A DNA stretch of 64,000 nt from Streptomyces sp. DvalAA-43 (GTDB taxonomy: Bacteria > Actinomycetota > Actinomycetes > Streptomycetales > Streptomycetaceae). Location of the stretch: positions 1-64,000 of the forward strand of contig NZ_FMBW01000071.1 in assembly GCF_900091725.1 (NCBI RefSeq). The letters are read 5' to 3'. The notes below the pieces were generated by a model. That model saw nothing but the letters and a program-made list of their open reading frames with translations, searched no databases and was not told the origin of the DNA. Below are positions 1 to 10,445 of this stretch, piece by piece. The position numbers and the translations under genes were made by a program. Every line of letters begins with the position of its first letter. Position 1 is the stretch's first letter.

Positions 1-125
1 AGTCCGACTCTATCAGATCCTTTCGGGCCTGATTCCCGGTCAGCGGGGTTTGTCTTCCTGGCTGTTGGGCCGTTCCGACGAGTGAGACTTTAGCGGAATC
101 CTGGGCCCCGACGCTAATCGGGGTC
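1..125 (-). promoter_or_regulatory. rRNA operon leader with internal promoters, reading out of the left edge
   Basis: Read on the minus strand, the first 110 bases carry the wording I know from the leader upstream of 16S rRNA in Streptomyces rrn operons: GGATCTGATAGAGTCGGA close to the edge, and CCGCTAAAGTCTCAC further in. Each contains a possible -10 box (TAGAGT at 7-12, TAAAGT at 87-92), as expected for the tandem rrn promoters of this genus. A small hairpin (CCCCGA/TCGGGG) lies around 105-122. The 16S gene itself would lie left of position 1 and is not visible, so the assignment rests on leader wording and on the strong promoter at 268-296. Confidence 0.7.
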
Positions 126-267
126 GCGCTCTCTCGAACGCGGATTCCTCATTTCGCAAATGCGCACAGAAAGTCCGGCGACAGATGTCGCTGGCCAGAT
201 GTGGTTACTGCGGAATGGCTGTCCGGGGACCGACCGGAGTCGGCGCTCACGTCGGACAACTCGGAGA

Positions 268-296
268 ACACTACGGATGCGGGGAGGCCGTGTCAA
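268..296 (-). promoter_or_regulatory. near-consensus sigma-70-type promoter (rRNA operon P1 candidate)
   Basis: On the minus strand a perfect TTGACA (291-296) is followed by a 17-base spacer and TAGTGT (268-273). This is the best consensus promoter I found in the window. It fires leftwards into the leader described above, with transcription expected to begin near 260. The -35 box overlaps the stop codon of the GlxA-type regulator gene at 293, so the rRNA promoter starts immediately behind that gene. No open frame follows within the window. Confidence 0.75.
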
Positions 297-1327
297 CCCC
301 GGGTCTGGCCCGGATGGTGGAAGGCCAGGCGGTAGTCGCGGGGGCTGGTGGAGAGGTGGGTGGCGAAGTGCTGGCGCATGGTGATCTCGCTGCCGAAACC
401 GGTGCGGCGGGCCACCTCGGGGAGGGGGAGGTCGGTGCGCTCCAGGAGCTTCTGGGCTGCGGCGACGCGTTGGGTGATCAGCCAGCGCAGCGGGGTCGTG
501 CCGGTGGTGGCCTGGAAGTGGCGGGCGAAGGAGCGGGGGGACATTCCGGCGCGGGCGGCGAGTTCGTCGACCGTGTGGGGTTCGGCCAGATGGGTCAGGG
601 CGAAGGCGCGTACCGCGGCGAGGGTGTCCGCGTCGCGGTCGGTCCGGGGGGTGGGGTGCTCGATGAACTGGGCCTGGGTGCCCGTGCGGAACGGGGCCGT
701 GACCATCGAGCGGGCGATCGTCGCCGCGGTCTCGGCGCCGTGGGTCGTGCGTACGAGGTGGAGGCAGAGGTCGATGCCGGCTGCCGTGCCCGCCGACGTC
801 CAGATGTTGTCGTCGTGGAGGAAGAGGGCGTCCTGGGTGACCTCCACCCTGGGGTGGCGGGTACGGAGGAGGTCGGTGAGGTTCCAGTGGGTGACCGCTC
901 GGCGGCCGTCCAGGAGGCCTGCCTGGGCGAGTGTGAAGGCGCCACCGCACAGGGACGCGATCGGGGTGGCTCGGGCGTGGGCGCGGCGGAGGGCTTCGAG
1001 GACCGGGGCGGGGGCCGGGGCCGGCTGGTCGTCGAGGCCGGGGACGACGATCAGGTCGGCGCGGGCCAGCCAGGCGAGGGTGCGGTCGGGGGTGAGGGAG
1101 AGTCCGCCGCGCAGGGCGATGGGGGCCTGCTCGGCGGCGGTGCGGCGCAGCTCGAAGGGCGGTACGCCGCGGTCGGTGCGGTCGACGCCCCAGACCTCGG
1201 TGATGACCGAGACGTCGAAGGCCCGGATGCCGGGGAAGGCGACGAGTGCGATGCGGGTGGGGTCCTGGGCGGAGTCCGGGTCGGGATCCGGGTCGGATTC
1301 CCGGGTGCGGTCCGAGGTGGTCTGCAT
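293..1327 (-). CDS. GlxA-type transcriptional regulator (DJ-1/PfpI domain plus AraC DNA-binding domain)
   Basis: A 344-residue protein. Residues ~24-190 form a DJ-1/PfpI (class I glutaminase-like) sensor domain with the elbow sequence CGGAFTLAQAG. Residues ~235-335 form an AraC-type double helix-turn-helix with the usual motif RSFARHFQATTG and a second helix pair around VARRTGFGSEITMRQHF. This is the classic GlxA/FtrA architecture; such proteins usually regulate neighbouring catabolic genes. The cysteine hydrolase gene at 1402 is divergent and only about 75 bases away, so it is the obvious target candidate. The effector cannot be deduced. The aspartate-rich N-terminus is probably disordered. 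Confidence 0.88.
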   Translation of the reverse strand: MQTTSDRTRESDPDPDPDSAQDPTRIALVAFPGIRAFDVSVITEVWGVDRTDRGVPPFELRRTAAEQAPIALRGGLSLTPDRTLAWLARADLIVVPGLDDQPAPAPAPVLEALRRAHARATPIASLCGGAFTLAQAGLLDGRRAVTHWNLTDLLRTRHPRVEVTQDALFLHDDNIWTSAGTAAGIDLCLHLVRTTHGAETAATIARSMVTAPFRTGTQAQFIEHPTPRTDRDADTLAAVRAFALTHLAEPHTVDELAARAGMSPRSFARHFQATTGTTPLRWLITQRVAAAQKLLERTDLPLPEVARRTGFGSEITMRQHFATHLSTSPRDYRLAFHHPGQTRG

Positions 1328-1401
1328 CGTGGCAGTAAAGCATCGGTCGATGGCTTTTTGACCTCTGGGCCGGGTGCTCGCCGGGCGGCAGGATCATTCG
1401 C

Positions 1402-2004
1402 ATGGAGATCACGGAGAACGCGGCGCTGATCGTGGTGGACGTGCAGGAAGGCTTCGAGGAGGAGGCGTTCTGGGGGCCGCGGAACAATCCCGGGGCCGAT
1501 CGGAACATCGCGGGGCTGATCGATGCCTGGCAGGCGGGCGGACGGCCCGTGGTGTTCGTACGGCATGACTCGCCCAAGCCGGGGTCGCCGTTGCGGGTGG
1601 GTCAGCCGGGGAACGGCTTCAAGGGGTATGTGGAGGAGCGGCGCGGCAAGGGTGATGGGCCCGAGCTGTTGCTGACGAAGAGCGTGAACTCCGCGTTCTA
1701 CGGGACTCCGGATCTCAAGGAGTGGCTGGACCGGAGCGGGATCCGGCAGTTCGTGGTGGCCGGGATCCAGACCAATATGTGCGTCGAGACGACGGCGCGG
1801 ATGGGCGGGAACCTCGGGTACGAGGTGTTCGTGCCGCTGGATGCGACGTACACCTTCGACCTGACCGGGCCGTGGGGGTGGACGCGGAGCGCGGACGAGC
1901 TGGCGCGGGCCACCGCCGTGTCGCTGCACGGCGGTGGGTTCGCGAAGGTGGTGAGCAGCGCGGAGCTGATCGCTGCCGCGGGGTGGGTCGGTGGGGCGGC
2001 GTAG
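1402..2004 (+). CDS. cysteine hydrolase of the isochorismatase/nicotinamidase family
   Basis: 200 residues, the normal length for the family. The catalytic triad is visible: Asp13 (LIVVDVQ), Lys93 (LLTKSVNSAFYG) and Cys127 (GIQTNMCVETT), with the characteristic cis-peptide region before the cysteine. These enzymes hydrolyse amides or vinyl ethers through a thioester intermediate. The substrate here is unknown and isochorismate is not implied. The gene is divergent from the GlxA-type regulator, an arrangement often seen when the regulator controls the hydrolase. It ends 14 bases before the convergent proC. Confidence 0.88.
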   Translation: MEITENAALIVVDVQEGFEEEAFWGPRNNPGADRNIAGLIDAWQAGGRPVVFVRHDSPKPGSPLRVGQPGNGFKGYVEERRGKGDGPELLLTKSVNSAFYGTPDLKEWLDRSGIRQFVVAGIQTNMCVETTARMGGNLGYEVFVPLDATYTFDLTGPWGWTRSADELARATAVSLHGGGFAKVVSSAELIAAAGWVGGAA

Positions 2005-2018
2005 GTCGGTGGAGCGGG

Positions 2019-2828
2019 TCAGCCGTTGCCGGTGGCGAGTTCGCGGCTGCGGTCGCGGGCGGCTTCGAGGGCGGCGATGAGAGCGGCTCGTACCCCGTGG
2101 TTCTCCAGCTCGCGGATGGCGCTGATGGTGGTGCCGGCCGGGCTGGTGACGGCTTCGCGCAGCTTGACGGGGTGTTCGCCGCTGTCGCGGAGCATCACGG
2201 CGGCACCGATGGCGGCCTGGACGATCAGCTCGTGGGCCTGGGCGCGGGGCAGGCCGAGCAGGATGCCCGCGTCGGTCATCGCCTCGACGAGGAAGTAGAA
2301 GTACGCGGGACCCGATCCGGACAGGGCGGTTGCCGCGTCCTGCTGGGACTCCGGGACGCGCAGGGTCTTGCCGACGCCGCCGAAGATCGCCTCCGCGGCG
2401 GCGAGGTGGTCGGTGGTGGCGTGGCTGCCCGCCGAGATGACGGACATGCCCTCGTCGACGAGGACGGGAGTGTTCGGCATGACGCGTACGACCGGGGTGT
2501 TCGCGGCGAGGCGGTCCTCGATGAAGGCGGTCGTGATGCCCGCGGCCGCGCTGATGACCAGGCGGTCGGGGGTGAGGTGCCCGGCGAGCTCGTCGAGGAG
2601 CCGGCCCATGTCCTGGGGCTTGACCGCGAGGATGAGGATGTCGGCGCGCCCGGCGGCCTCGGCGTTGCTGACGGAGTCGACGCCGTAGCGGTTGTGGAGT
2701 TCCTCGGCGCGCTCGGAACGGCGGGTGGTGACCAGCAGGTTCGCCGGGCGCCAGCCCGCCCGGATCATGCCACTGAGCAGGGCCTCGCCGATCTTGCCGG
2801 TGCCGAGGACTGCGACTGTCTGGGTCAT
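2019..2828 (-). CDS. proC: pyrroline-5-carboxylate reductase
   Basis: 269 residues. Catalyses the last step of proline synthesis, NAD(P)H-dependent reduction of 1-pyrroline-5-carboxylate. The Rossmann motif VLGTGKIGEALLSG is at residues 7-20, and the C-terminal dimerisation domain carries the family signature ALSGSGPAYFYFLVEA. The frame stays open far upstream, but the ATG at 2828 is preceded by GGAGGGTG at normal spacing and gives the expected N-terminus. The preceding methyltransferase gene stops 5 bases before this ATG, so its 3' end contains the proC ribosome site and the two are probably translated together. Confidence 0.95.
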   Translation of the reverse strand: MTQTVAVLGTGKIGEALLSGMIRAGWRPANLLVTTRRSERAEELHNRYGVDSVSNAEAAGRADILILAVKPQDMGRLLDELAGHLTPDRLVISAAAGITTAFIEDRLAANTPVVRVMPNTPVLVDEGMSVISAGSHATTDHLAAAEAIFGGVGKTLRVPESQQDAATALSGSGPAYFYFLVEAMTDAGILLGLPRAQAHELIVQAAIGAAVMLRDSGEHPVKLREAVTSPAGTTISAIRELENHGVRAALIAALEAARDRSRELATGNG

Positions 2829-2833
2829 GTGGT

Positions 2834-3787
2834 TCACCCTCCGGGCGGTGCTGACGGTTCTCGGTGCTCGTGGGCGCCATCCTCGCACCGGCCCTGTCGG
2901 GCGGTGCGTTCGTGGGTGGGGGCCGGGGCCGGGGCCGCCCGCGTCAGGGGGTGAGTGGGGGGCGGGCCGGGGCTGATCGCCACGTTCAGGTCGACCGTGT
3001 AGCTCTCCTCGACCGTGCCGTCCGGGAAGAGTTCCGCGAACCGGTCGCGCTCCTCGGCGAGGAAGCCCCGCGTCGGCTCGGCGCCCAGGACGAGGAAGGC
3101 GGAGTGGCTGCCGAGATTGGCGAGGTGGGTGTCGACGGAGACCCGCCGGGTCCAGGGCACCCGGCGGTGCGCGAAGTCGAGCCCGGACGGCAGGTCGCGT
3201 GAGCGGACGGGCGAACCGTGGGCGGAATCGCCGGCCCCGAGGAAGCGGCGGAGGCGGGCATCCTGCTCGGCGATCCAGGCGACCGAGTGGTCCGAGACGT
3301 TCCACCAGAGGGCGAGGGCGCCGCCGGGGCGGAGGACGCGCCGTGCCTCCGGGGCGGCGAGGGACGGGTCCGTCCAGTGCCAGGCCTGGGCGTACGTGAT
3401 CAGGTCGGCCGATGCGGTGGCGAGGGGGAGGCGGTTGCCGTCGCCGCGCACGACGGGCAGGCGCGGGAGCGAGCGGTGGAGTTCCTCCGCCATGCCGGCG
3501 CCCGGTTCGACGGCGACGACCTGGGCGCCGCGCTCGTGGAGGAGCCGGGTGGCGATGCCCGTGCCGGCGCCGACATCGACGGCGCGGGCGCCGCGCAGGG
3601 GGCGGCGGGCCAGTTCCTCGACGGCGTCCAGGAGCGCGGGCGGGTAGCCGGGGCGGGCCGCGGCGTACTGGGCGGCCGCGCGGTCGAAGGAGAGCGCGCG
3701 GGAGGAGCGGGCGGGGGATGGGGGTGGTGTGCGGGACGGGGGTGGTGTGCGAGGCGTATCGGGGTCAGTGGGAGGCACAGGAGGCAT
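2834..3787 (-). CDS. class I SAM-dependent methyltransferase
   Basis: 317 residues. Motif I is DVGAGTGIATRLL near residue 70, followed by VVAVEPGAGM (motif II), and the acidic/aromatic stretch LITYAQAWHWTDP typical of the methyltransferase-11 group that includes trans-aconitate-methyltransferase-like enzymes. The N-terminal 30 residues are a proline-rich low-complexity leader and the real start may lie downstream, near SRALSFDRAA. The last 40 residues are also low in complexity. Co-directional with and directly upstream of proC, though no metabolic link is evident. Substrate unknown. Confidence 0.82.
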   Translation of the reverse strand: MPPVPPTDPDTPRTPPPSRTPPPSPARSSRALSFDRAAAQYAAARPGYPPALLDAVEELARRPLRGARAVDVGAGTGIATRLLHERGAQVVAVEPGAGMAEELHRSLPRLPVVRGDGNRLPLATASADLITYAQAWHWTDPSLAAPEARRVLRPGGALALWWNVSDHSVAWIAEQDARLRRFLGAGDSAHGSPVRSRDLPSGLDFAHRRVPWTRRVSVDTHLANLGSHSAFLVLGAEPTRGFLAEERDRFAELFPDGTVEESYTVDLNVAISPGPPPTHPLTRAAPAPAPTHERTARQGRCEDGAHEHREPSAPPGG

Positions 3788-3994
3788 GAGGCCATCGTGG
3801 CGCGCGCCGGGGGCCTGCGCCGGTGCTTTCGCGGTGTGCCCGTGCGCCGGTGCGCACGGCTTCCGTGTCGTCCCGATGGTGCGGACTCCGGTGGTGCGTG
3901 CGCCGGGCGGGCGGCTTCCGTGTCAATCCGGCGTGGCGGCTTCGGCGGCCCGGTCCGTGCGCCGGTACGCGCGGGGCTTCCGTTCGGGGGCGGA

Positions 3995-4534
3995 CTACTT
4001 GCGCTTGGGGCGCTTGCCCTTGGTGGTCCTGCGGGCCGCCGGGTTGCCGGTGCGGGCCGAGCGGCGCTTCTCGTAGCGGGCCAGGGCCGTCTCGTACTCC
4101 GTGCGATGCAGCTGCTCGCCCGGTGCCTCCCGGAACGTACGGAGGAAGTAGGCGATCAGCGAGCCCACGAAGCCGATCGTCTTGAGACCGCGCAGATTGG
4201 CCTCGCGCGCCGGGTCGGCGGGGCGGCGGCTGAATCCTTCCCAGGTCTTGCGGAAGGCGATGGCGCTGCAGATCGCGAACATCAGCACGACCAGGATGCC
4301 GACGAAGCCGCCGACGTCGGCGATCTCCAGCCCCTGGTAGGCGAAGCGGAGCACGAAGCAGGCGGCGACCGCGGCGGCCAGGGAGCCGACCGAGGCGCCG
4401 ACGCGGCGCAGCCCGTAGCCCCCGCTGTGGTCGACCCAGGTCGTACCGAAGAAGCGCAGGGGCTCGGGCTGCGGGCCGGGCGTGGTGGAACCGGGCGCGG
4501 CACCGGTGCCGGGGGCTTCGCTGTTCTCGCTCAC
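3995..4534 (-). CDS. conserved membrane protein of unknown function
   Basis: 179 residues. A proline/glycine-rich cytoplasmic N-terminus of ~45 residues is followed by at least two clear membrane segments (ASVGSLAAAVAACFVLRFAY and VGGFVGILVVLMFAICSAIA) and probably a third around TIGFVGSLIAYFL. The C-terminus is strongly basic, ending KGKRPKRK. I do not recognise a named family. The gene sits alone, separated by ~200 bases from the methyltransferase and ~90 bases from the SH3-type gene, both on the same strand. Confidence 0.72.
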   Translation of the reverse strand: MSENSEAPGTGAAPGSTTPGPQPEPLRFFGTTWVDHSGGYGLRRVGASVGSLAAAVAACFVLRFAYQGLEIADVGGFVGILVVLMFAICSAIAFRKTWEGFSRRPADPAREANLRGLKTIGFVGSLIAYFLRTFREAPGEQLHRTEYETALARYEKRRSARTGNPAARRTTKGKRPKRK

Positions 4535-4625
4535 GAAGTCGATTATCCCCGGGCGGCCGCGGTCCCGGACGCGCCGGTCGCGATCCGGGCCGCGAACCCG
4601 GACACCGTCCCGGCCGCTGTCCCGG

Positions 4626-4958
4626 TCAGTCGCAGCGCGGCGCGATGTAGCCGTCGCTGCCCGTGTGGACGTAGGCGTCCGACACGAACTGGCCGTTGGC
4701 GATGTTGTCCCAGACGTTCGAGGTGCCGTAGGGGCCGGTGACCCGCTCCCCCGGCTTCTGGCAGTAGACCGGGACCTTCATTCCGTACGGAAGCGTCCGG
4801 ACGATCCCGTACTTGGTGCCCGGCCCCGTGCGGACGTTGACGCGGTAGCCGGGCGCGATCGGGTACCGGGTGACGTCGTCGCTCCCGGCGAGCGTCGCCA
4901 CGTCCTCGGTGATGTCGGGCACGGCGGTCGTGCTGTCGGTCTGCTCTTCCATGGCCAT
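4626..4958 (-). CDS. small SH3-like (bacterial SH3) domain protein
   Basis: 110 residues. The central stretch YRVNVRTGPGTKYGIVRTLPYG is the standard bacterial SH3 repeat (usually N-V-R-x-G-P, then a hydrophobic strand). Such domains usually bind peptidoglycan peptides or act as protein-binding modules. No signal peptide is visible; the N-terminus is acidic and Thr-rich (MAMEEQTDSTT). The protein therefore looks cytoplasmic unless it leaves by another route. Two ATG codons lie 6 bases apart, so the start is uncertain by two residues. Divergent from the kinase gene at 5091. Confidence 0.75.
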   Translation of the reverse strand: MAMEEQTDSTTAVPDITEDVATLAGSDDVTRYPIAPGYRVNVRTGPGTKYGIVRTLPYGMKVPVYCQKPGERVTGPYGTSNVWDNIANGQFVSDAYVHTGSDGYIAPRCD

Positions 4959-5090
4959 GAGGCCCTCCCCCGTCGAGAGATGGTGTGTACGACGTGTACG
5001 ACGCGCAGGCTACAAGCCCCATCCGTATCGCACGCACCATCGACTAGGCTCCGTGCGTCGCGCTTGCGGACGAACACACGGGGGTGGGCG

Positions 5091-7321
<2,231 letters not shown>

Positions 7322-7407
7322 GAGCGGGCGGGGTCCTGGACGTTCAGCGGGCCGGTGCTGCGGATCGCTCCGCCGGGGCGATGCGGCGGGATGGTCCGGC
7401 GGGTCTG

Positions 7408-9258
7408 TCAGCCGAGCTTGGAGACGTCGCGCACCGCGCCCCGGTCCGCGCTCGTCGCCATCGCGGCGTAGGCGCGCAGCGCCGCCGAGACCTTGCGCTC
7501 GCGGTCCTTCGGCGCGTAGACGCCGTTCAGCGCCTCGCGGCGTTCGGCCAGCTCGGTCTCGGGGACGAGGAGCTCGATCGACCGGTTCGGGATGTCGATC
7601 CTGATCCGGTCGCCGTCCTCGACCAGCGCGATCGTTCCGCCCGACGCGGCCTCCGGCGACGCGTGGCCGATGGACAGGCCCGACGTACCGCCGGAGAAGC
7701 GGCCGTCGGTCACCAGGGCGCAGCTCTTGCCGAGGCCGCGGCCCTTGAGGAAGGAGGTCGGATACAGCATCTCCTGCATGCCGGGGCCGCCGCGCGGGCC
7801 CTCGTAACGGATGACGACGACGTCGCCCTCCTTGATCTCCTTGCGGAGGATCTTGTCGACGGCCTCCTCCTGCGACTCGCAGACGACCGCCGGGCCCTCG
7901 AAGGTCCAGATCGACTCGTCGACGCCCGCCGTCTTCACGACGCAGCCGTCCACGGCGAGGTTCCCCTTGAGGACCGCGAGGCCGCCGTCCTTGGAGTAGG
8001 CGTGCGCCAGGTCGCGGATGCAGCCGCCGGCCGCGTCCAGGTCGAGGGTGTCCCAGCGCTCGGACTGCGAGAAGGCGGTCGCGGAACGGACGCATCCGGG
8101 CGCCGCGTGCCACAGCTCGACGGCCTCCGGGGACGGGGAGCCGCCGCGGACGTCCCAGTCCTTCAGCCACTCGGCGAGGGAGTCGGAGTGGACCGCGTGC
8201 ACGTCCTCGTCGAGCAGGCCGCCGCGGTGCAGCTCACCCAGGATGGCGGGGATGCCGCCGGCCCGGTGGACGTCCTCCATGTAGTACGTGCCGCCGGGGG
8301 CCACGTTGGGCGCGACCTTCGAGAGGCAGGGGACGCGGCGCGAGACCTCGTTGATGTCGTCGAGGTCGTACGCCAGCTCGGCCTCCTGGGCGGCGGCCAG
8401 CAGGTGCAGGATCGTGTTGGTGGAGCCGCCCATCGCGATGTCGAGCGCCATGGCGTTGTCGAACGCGGCGCGGGTGCCGATGGAGCGGGGCAGGACCGAC
8501 GCGTCGTCCTGCTCGTAGTAGCGCCGGGTGATCTCGACGACCGTGCGGCCGGCCTCCTCGTACAGCGCCTTGCGGGCCGTGTGCGTGGCGAGGACGGAGC
8601 CGTTGCCGGGGAGGGAGAGGCCGAGGACCTCGGTCAGGCAGTTCATCGAGTTGGCGGTGAACATGCCGGAACAGCTGCCGCAGGTGGGGCAGGCGTTCTC
8701 CTCGATGCGGAGGATGTCCTCGTCCGAGATGTTCTCGTTGACCGCGTCGCTGATCGCGTTGATCAGGTCGAGCTTGCGGACCGTGCCGTCGACGAGGGTG
8801 GCCTTGCCGGCCTCCATCGGGCCGCCGGACACGAAGACCGTCGGGATGTTGAGGCGCATCGCGGCCATCAGCATGCCGGGGGTGATCTTGTCGCAGTTGG
8901 AGATGCAGATCAGCGCGTCCGCGCAGTGCGCCTCGACCATGTACTCGACGGAGTCGGCGATCAGGTCGCGGGAGGGGAGGCTGTAGAGCATCCCGGCGTG
9001 GCCCATCGCGATGCCGTCGTCGACGGCGATGGTGTTGAATTCGCGGGGCACGGCGCCCGCGGCCTTGATGGCGTCGGAGACGATCCGGCCGACCGGGGCC
9101 AGGTGGGTGTGGCCGGGGACGAACTCGGTGAAGGAGTTGGCGACCGCGATGATCGGCTTGCCGATGTCCTCGCTCGCTACGCCCGAGGCCCGCATGAGGG
9201 CGCGGGCGCCCGCCATGTTGCGGCCGTGAGTGACAGTGCGGGACCTCAGCTGGGGCAT
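7408..9258 (-). CDS. ilvD: dihydroxy-acid dehydratase
   Basis: 616 residues, the same length as the E. coli enzyme. Dehydrates 2,3-dihydroxy-isovalerate and -methylvalerate to the keto acids in valine and isoleucine synthesis. The iron-sulfur cysteine motifs CISNCDKITPGM and CPTCGSCSGMFTANSMN are intact, as is the Ser-containing GGTSGLSIGH near the C-terminus. The frame is open 19 codons further upstream, but the ATG at 9258 has AAGGAG at good spacing and gives the family N-terminus MPQLRSRTVTHGRNMAGARAL. It stands alone; a palindrome upstream may be its operator. Confidence 0.96.
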   Translation of the reverse strand: MPQLRSRTVTHGRNMAGARALMRASGVASEDIGKPIIAVANSFTEFVPGHTHLAPVGRIVSDAIKAAGAVPREFNTIAVDDGIAMGHAGMLYSLPSRDLIADSVEYMVEAHCADALICISNCDKITPGMLMAAMRLNIPTVFVSGGPMEAGKATLVDGTVRKLDLINAISDAVNENISDEDILRIEENACPTCGSCSGMFTANSMNCLTEVLGLSLPGNGSVLATHTARKALYEEAGRTVVEITRRYYEQDDASVLPRSIGTRAAFDNAMALDIAMGGSTNTILHLLAAAQEAELAYDLDDINEVSRRVPCLSKVAPNVAPGGTYYMEDVHRAGGIPAILGELHRGGLLDEDVHAVHSDSLAEWLKDWDVRGGSPSPEAVELWHAAPGCVRSATAFSQSERWDTLDLDAAGGCIRDLAHAYSKDGGLAVLKGNLAVDGCVVKTAGVDESIWTFEGPAVVCESQEEAVDKILRKEIKEGDVVVIRYEGPRGGPGMQEMLYPTSFLKGRGLGKSCALVTDGRFSGGTSGLSIGHASPEAASGGTIALVEDGDRIRIDIPNRSIELLVPETELAERREALNGVYAPKDRERKVSAALRAYAAMATSADRGAVRDVSKLG

Positions 9259-9295
9259 CGTCTCTCGCTCCTTCGACGTTAAAGACTGCCTCCGA

Positions 9296-9333
9296 GCGTA
9301 CGCCTCCGGCTCCAAGATCTGGACACAGTGTCC
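9296..9333 (-). promoter_or_regulatory. ilvD promoter candidate overlapped by a perfect palindrome
   Basis: GGACACAGTGTCC (9321-9333) is a perfect inverted repeat with 6-base arms. It lies about 63 bases upstream of the ilvD start. On the minus strand a TANNNT-type -10 box (TACGCT, 9296-9301) lies 17 bases downstream of a position covered by the palindrome, which would place a repressor over the -35 region. The -35 itself (GTCCAG) is poor. Confidence 0.45.
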
Positions 9334-9523
9334 GAAATGCGGGATGACGTGCTCGGTGGTTGGGCGGCGGTACGGGAAGGGCGGCCGCGGCCCTTGGTGG
9401 CGTTGGCGCTGGTAGGGCGGGTATGACGGTTGGGGCGGGTGCGACGGTCAGGACCTGTGGGGCCGGTGGGGCTGACGAGGCGATCGGGCTGTACGGGACC
9501 GGCGGGGCCCGCCGGGTCGTCCG

Positions 9524-10351
9524 TCATGGGCGGGGCGCCCGGGACGGGGACGATGCCAGGTGGAGCCGGGTGAAGGCCAGCGCCTCCGCGAGGTCTGCCT
9601 CGCGTTCGGCTGTGGACATGGCACGGCGGGTGTTGACCTCGATGACGACATGGCCGTCGAACCCGCTACGGGCCAGCCGCTCCAGCAGCTCCGCGCAGGG
9701 CTGGTCGCCGCGGCCGGGGACCAGGTGCTCGTCCTTGTTGGAGCCCTTGCCGTCGGCGAGGTGGACATGGGCGAGCCGGTCGCCCATCCGCTCGACCATC
9801 GCCATGCCGTCCGTGCGGGCCGTCGCGGTGTGCGAGAGGTCCACGGTGAAGTGGCGGTAGTCGTCGTGGGTGACGTCCCAGTCGGGGGCGTACGCGAGCA
9901 TCTCGCGGTCCCGGTAGCGCCAGGGGTACATGTTCTCGACGGCGAACCGCACATCGGTCTCGTCCGCCATGCGCCAGATCCCGGTGACGAAGTCGCGCGC
10001 GTAATTGCGCTGCCAACGGAACGGCGGATGGACGACCACGGTCGTCGCCCCGAGCTTCTCCGCCGCGGCGCGGGCCCGCTGGAGCTTCACCCACGGATCG
10101 GTGGACCAGACCCGCTGTGTGATCAGCAGACAAGGCGCGTGGACGGCGAGGATCGGCACCTGGTGGTAGTCCGAGAGCCGCCGGAGTGCCTCGATGTCCT
10201 GGCTGACGGGGTCGGTCCACACCATGACCTCGACGCCGTCGTAACCGAGACGCGCGGCGATCTCGAAGGCCGTCGCGGTCGACTCCGGGTAGACCGAAGC
10301 CGTCGACAGGGCGACCTTCGCATCCGGGATGCGCACCACTGGTTCTGCCAC
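9524..10351 (-). CDS. sugar phosphate isomerase/epimerase family TIM-barrel protein
   Basis: 275 residues from a GTG at 10351. The pattern is that of the AP-endonuclease-2/xylose-isomerase-like barrel: ALSTASVYPES at the start, GYDGVEVMVW, HAPC, TTVVVHPPFRWQ, FAVENMYPW, FTVDLSHTATA, RLAHVHLADG, GHVVIEVNTRRA. The acidic and histidine residues of the metal site (Glu in VEVMVW and AVENM, Asp in VDLSH, His in VHLAD, Glu in VIEVN) are present, so it is probably an active metalloenzyme of unknown substrate. The frame opens nine codons earlier at another GTG. Neither start has a ribosome site, but a TACGCT box 7 bases before the chosen GTG suggests a leaderless message. Confidence 0.8.
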   Translation of the reverse strand: MAEPVVRIPDAKVALSTASVYPESTATAFEIAARLGYDGVEVMVWTDPVSQDIEALRRLSDYHQVPILAVHAPCLLITQRVWSTDPWVKLQRARAAAEKLGATTVVVHPPFRWQRNYARDFVTGIWRMADETDVRFAVENMYPWRYRDREMLAYAPDWDVTHDDYRHFTVDLSHTATARTDGMAMVERMGDRLAHVHLADGKGSNKDEHLVPGRGDQPCAELLERLARSGFDGHVVIEVNTRRAMSTAEREADLAEALAFTRLHLASSPSRAPRP

Positions 10352-10445
10352 TGGGACAGCGTACGGGCAGCGGTACACGGAGCCGAGGGGTCCCGGCGGA
10401 AAGTGAGCAGGGCCATGGCGGGCTTCCGGCCGCCCGGCAGCCCGC

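Noticed and set aside
9279..9527. 82-codon minus-strand frame whose ATG overlaps the TIM-barrel stop as ATGA.
   Set aside because: Composition is short Pro/Thr/Gly/Arg repeats arising from GC-rich DNA, no domain is visible, and it covers the ilvD promoter and palindrome.
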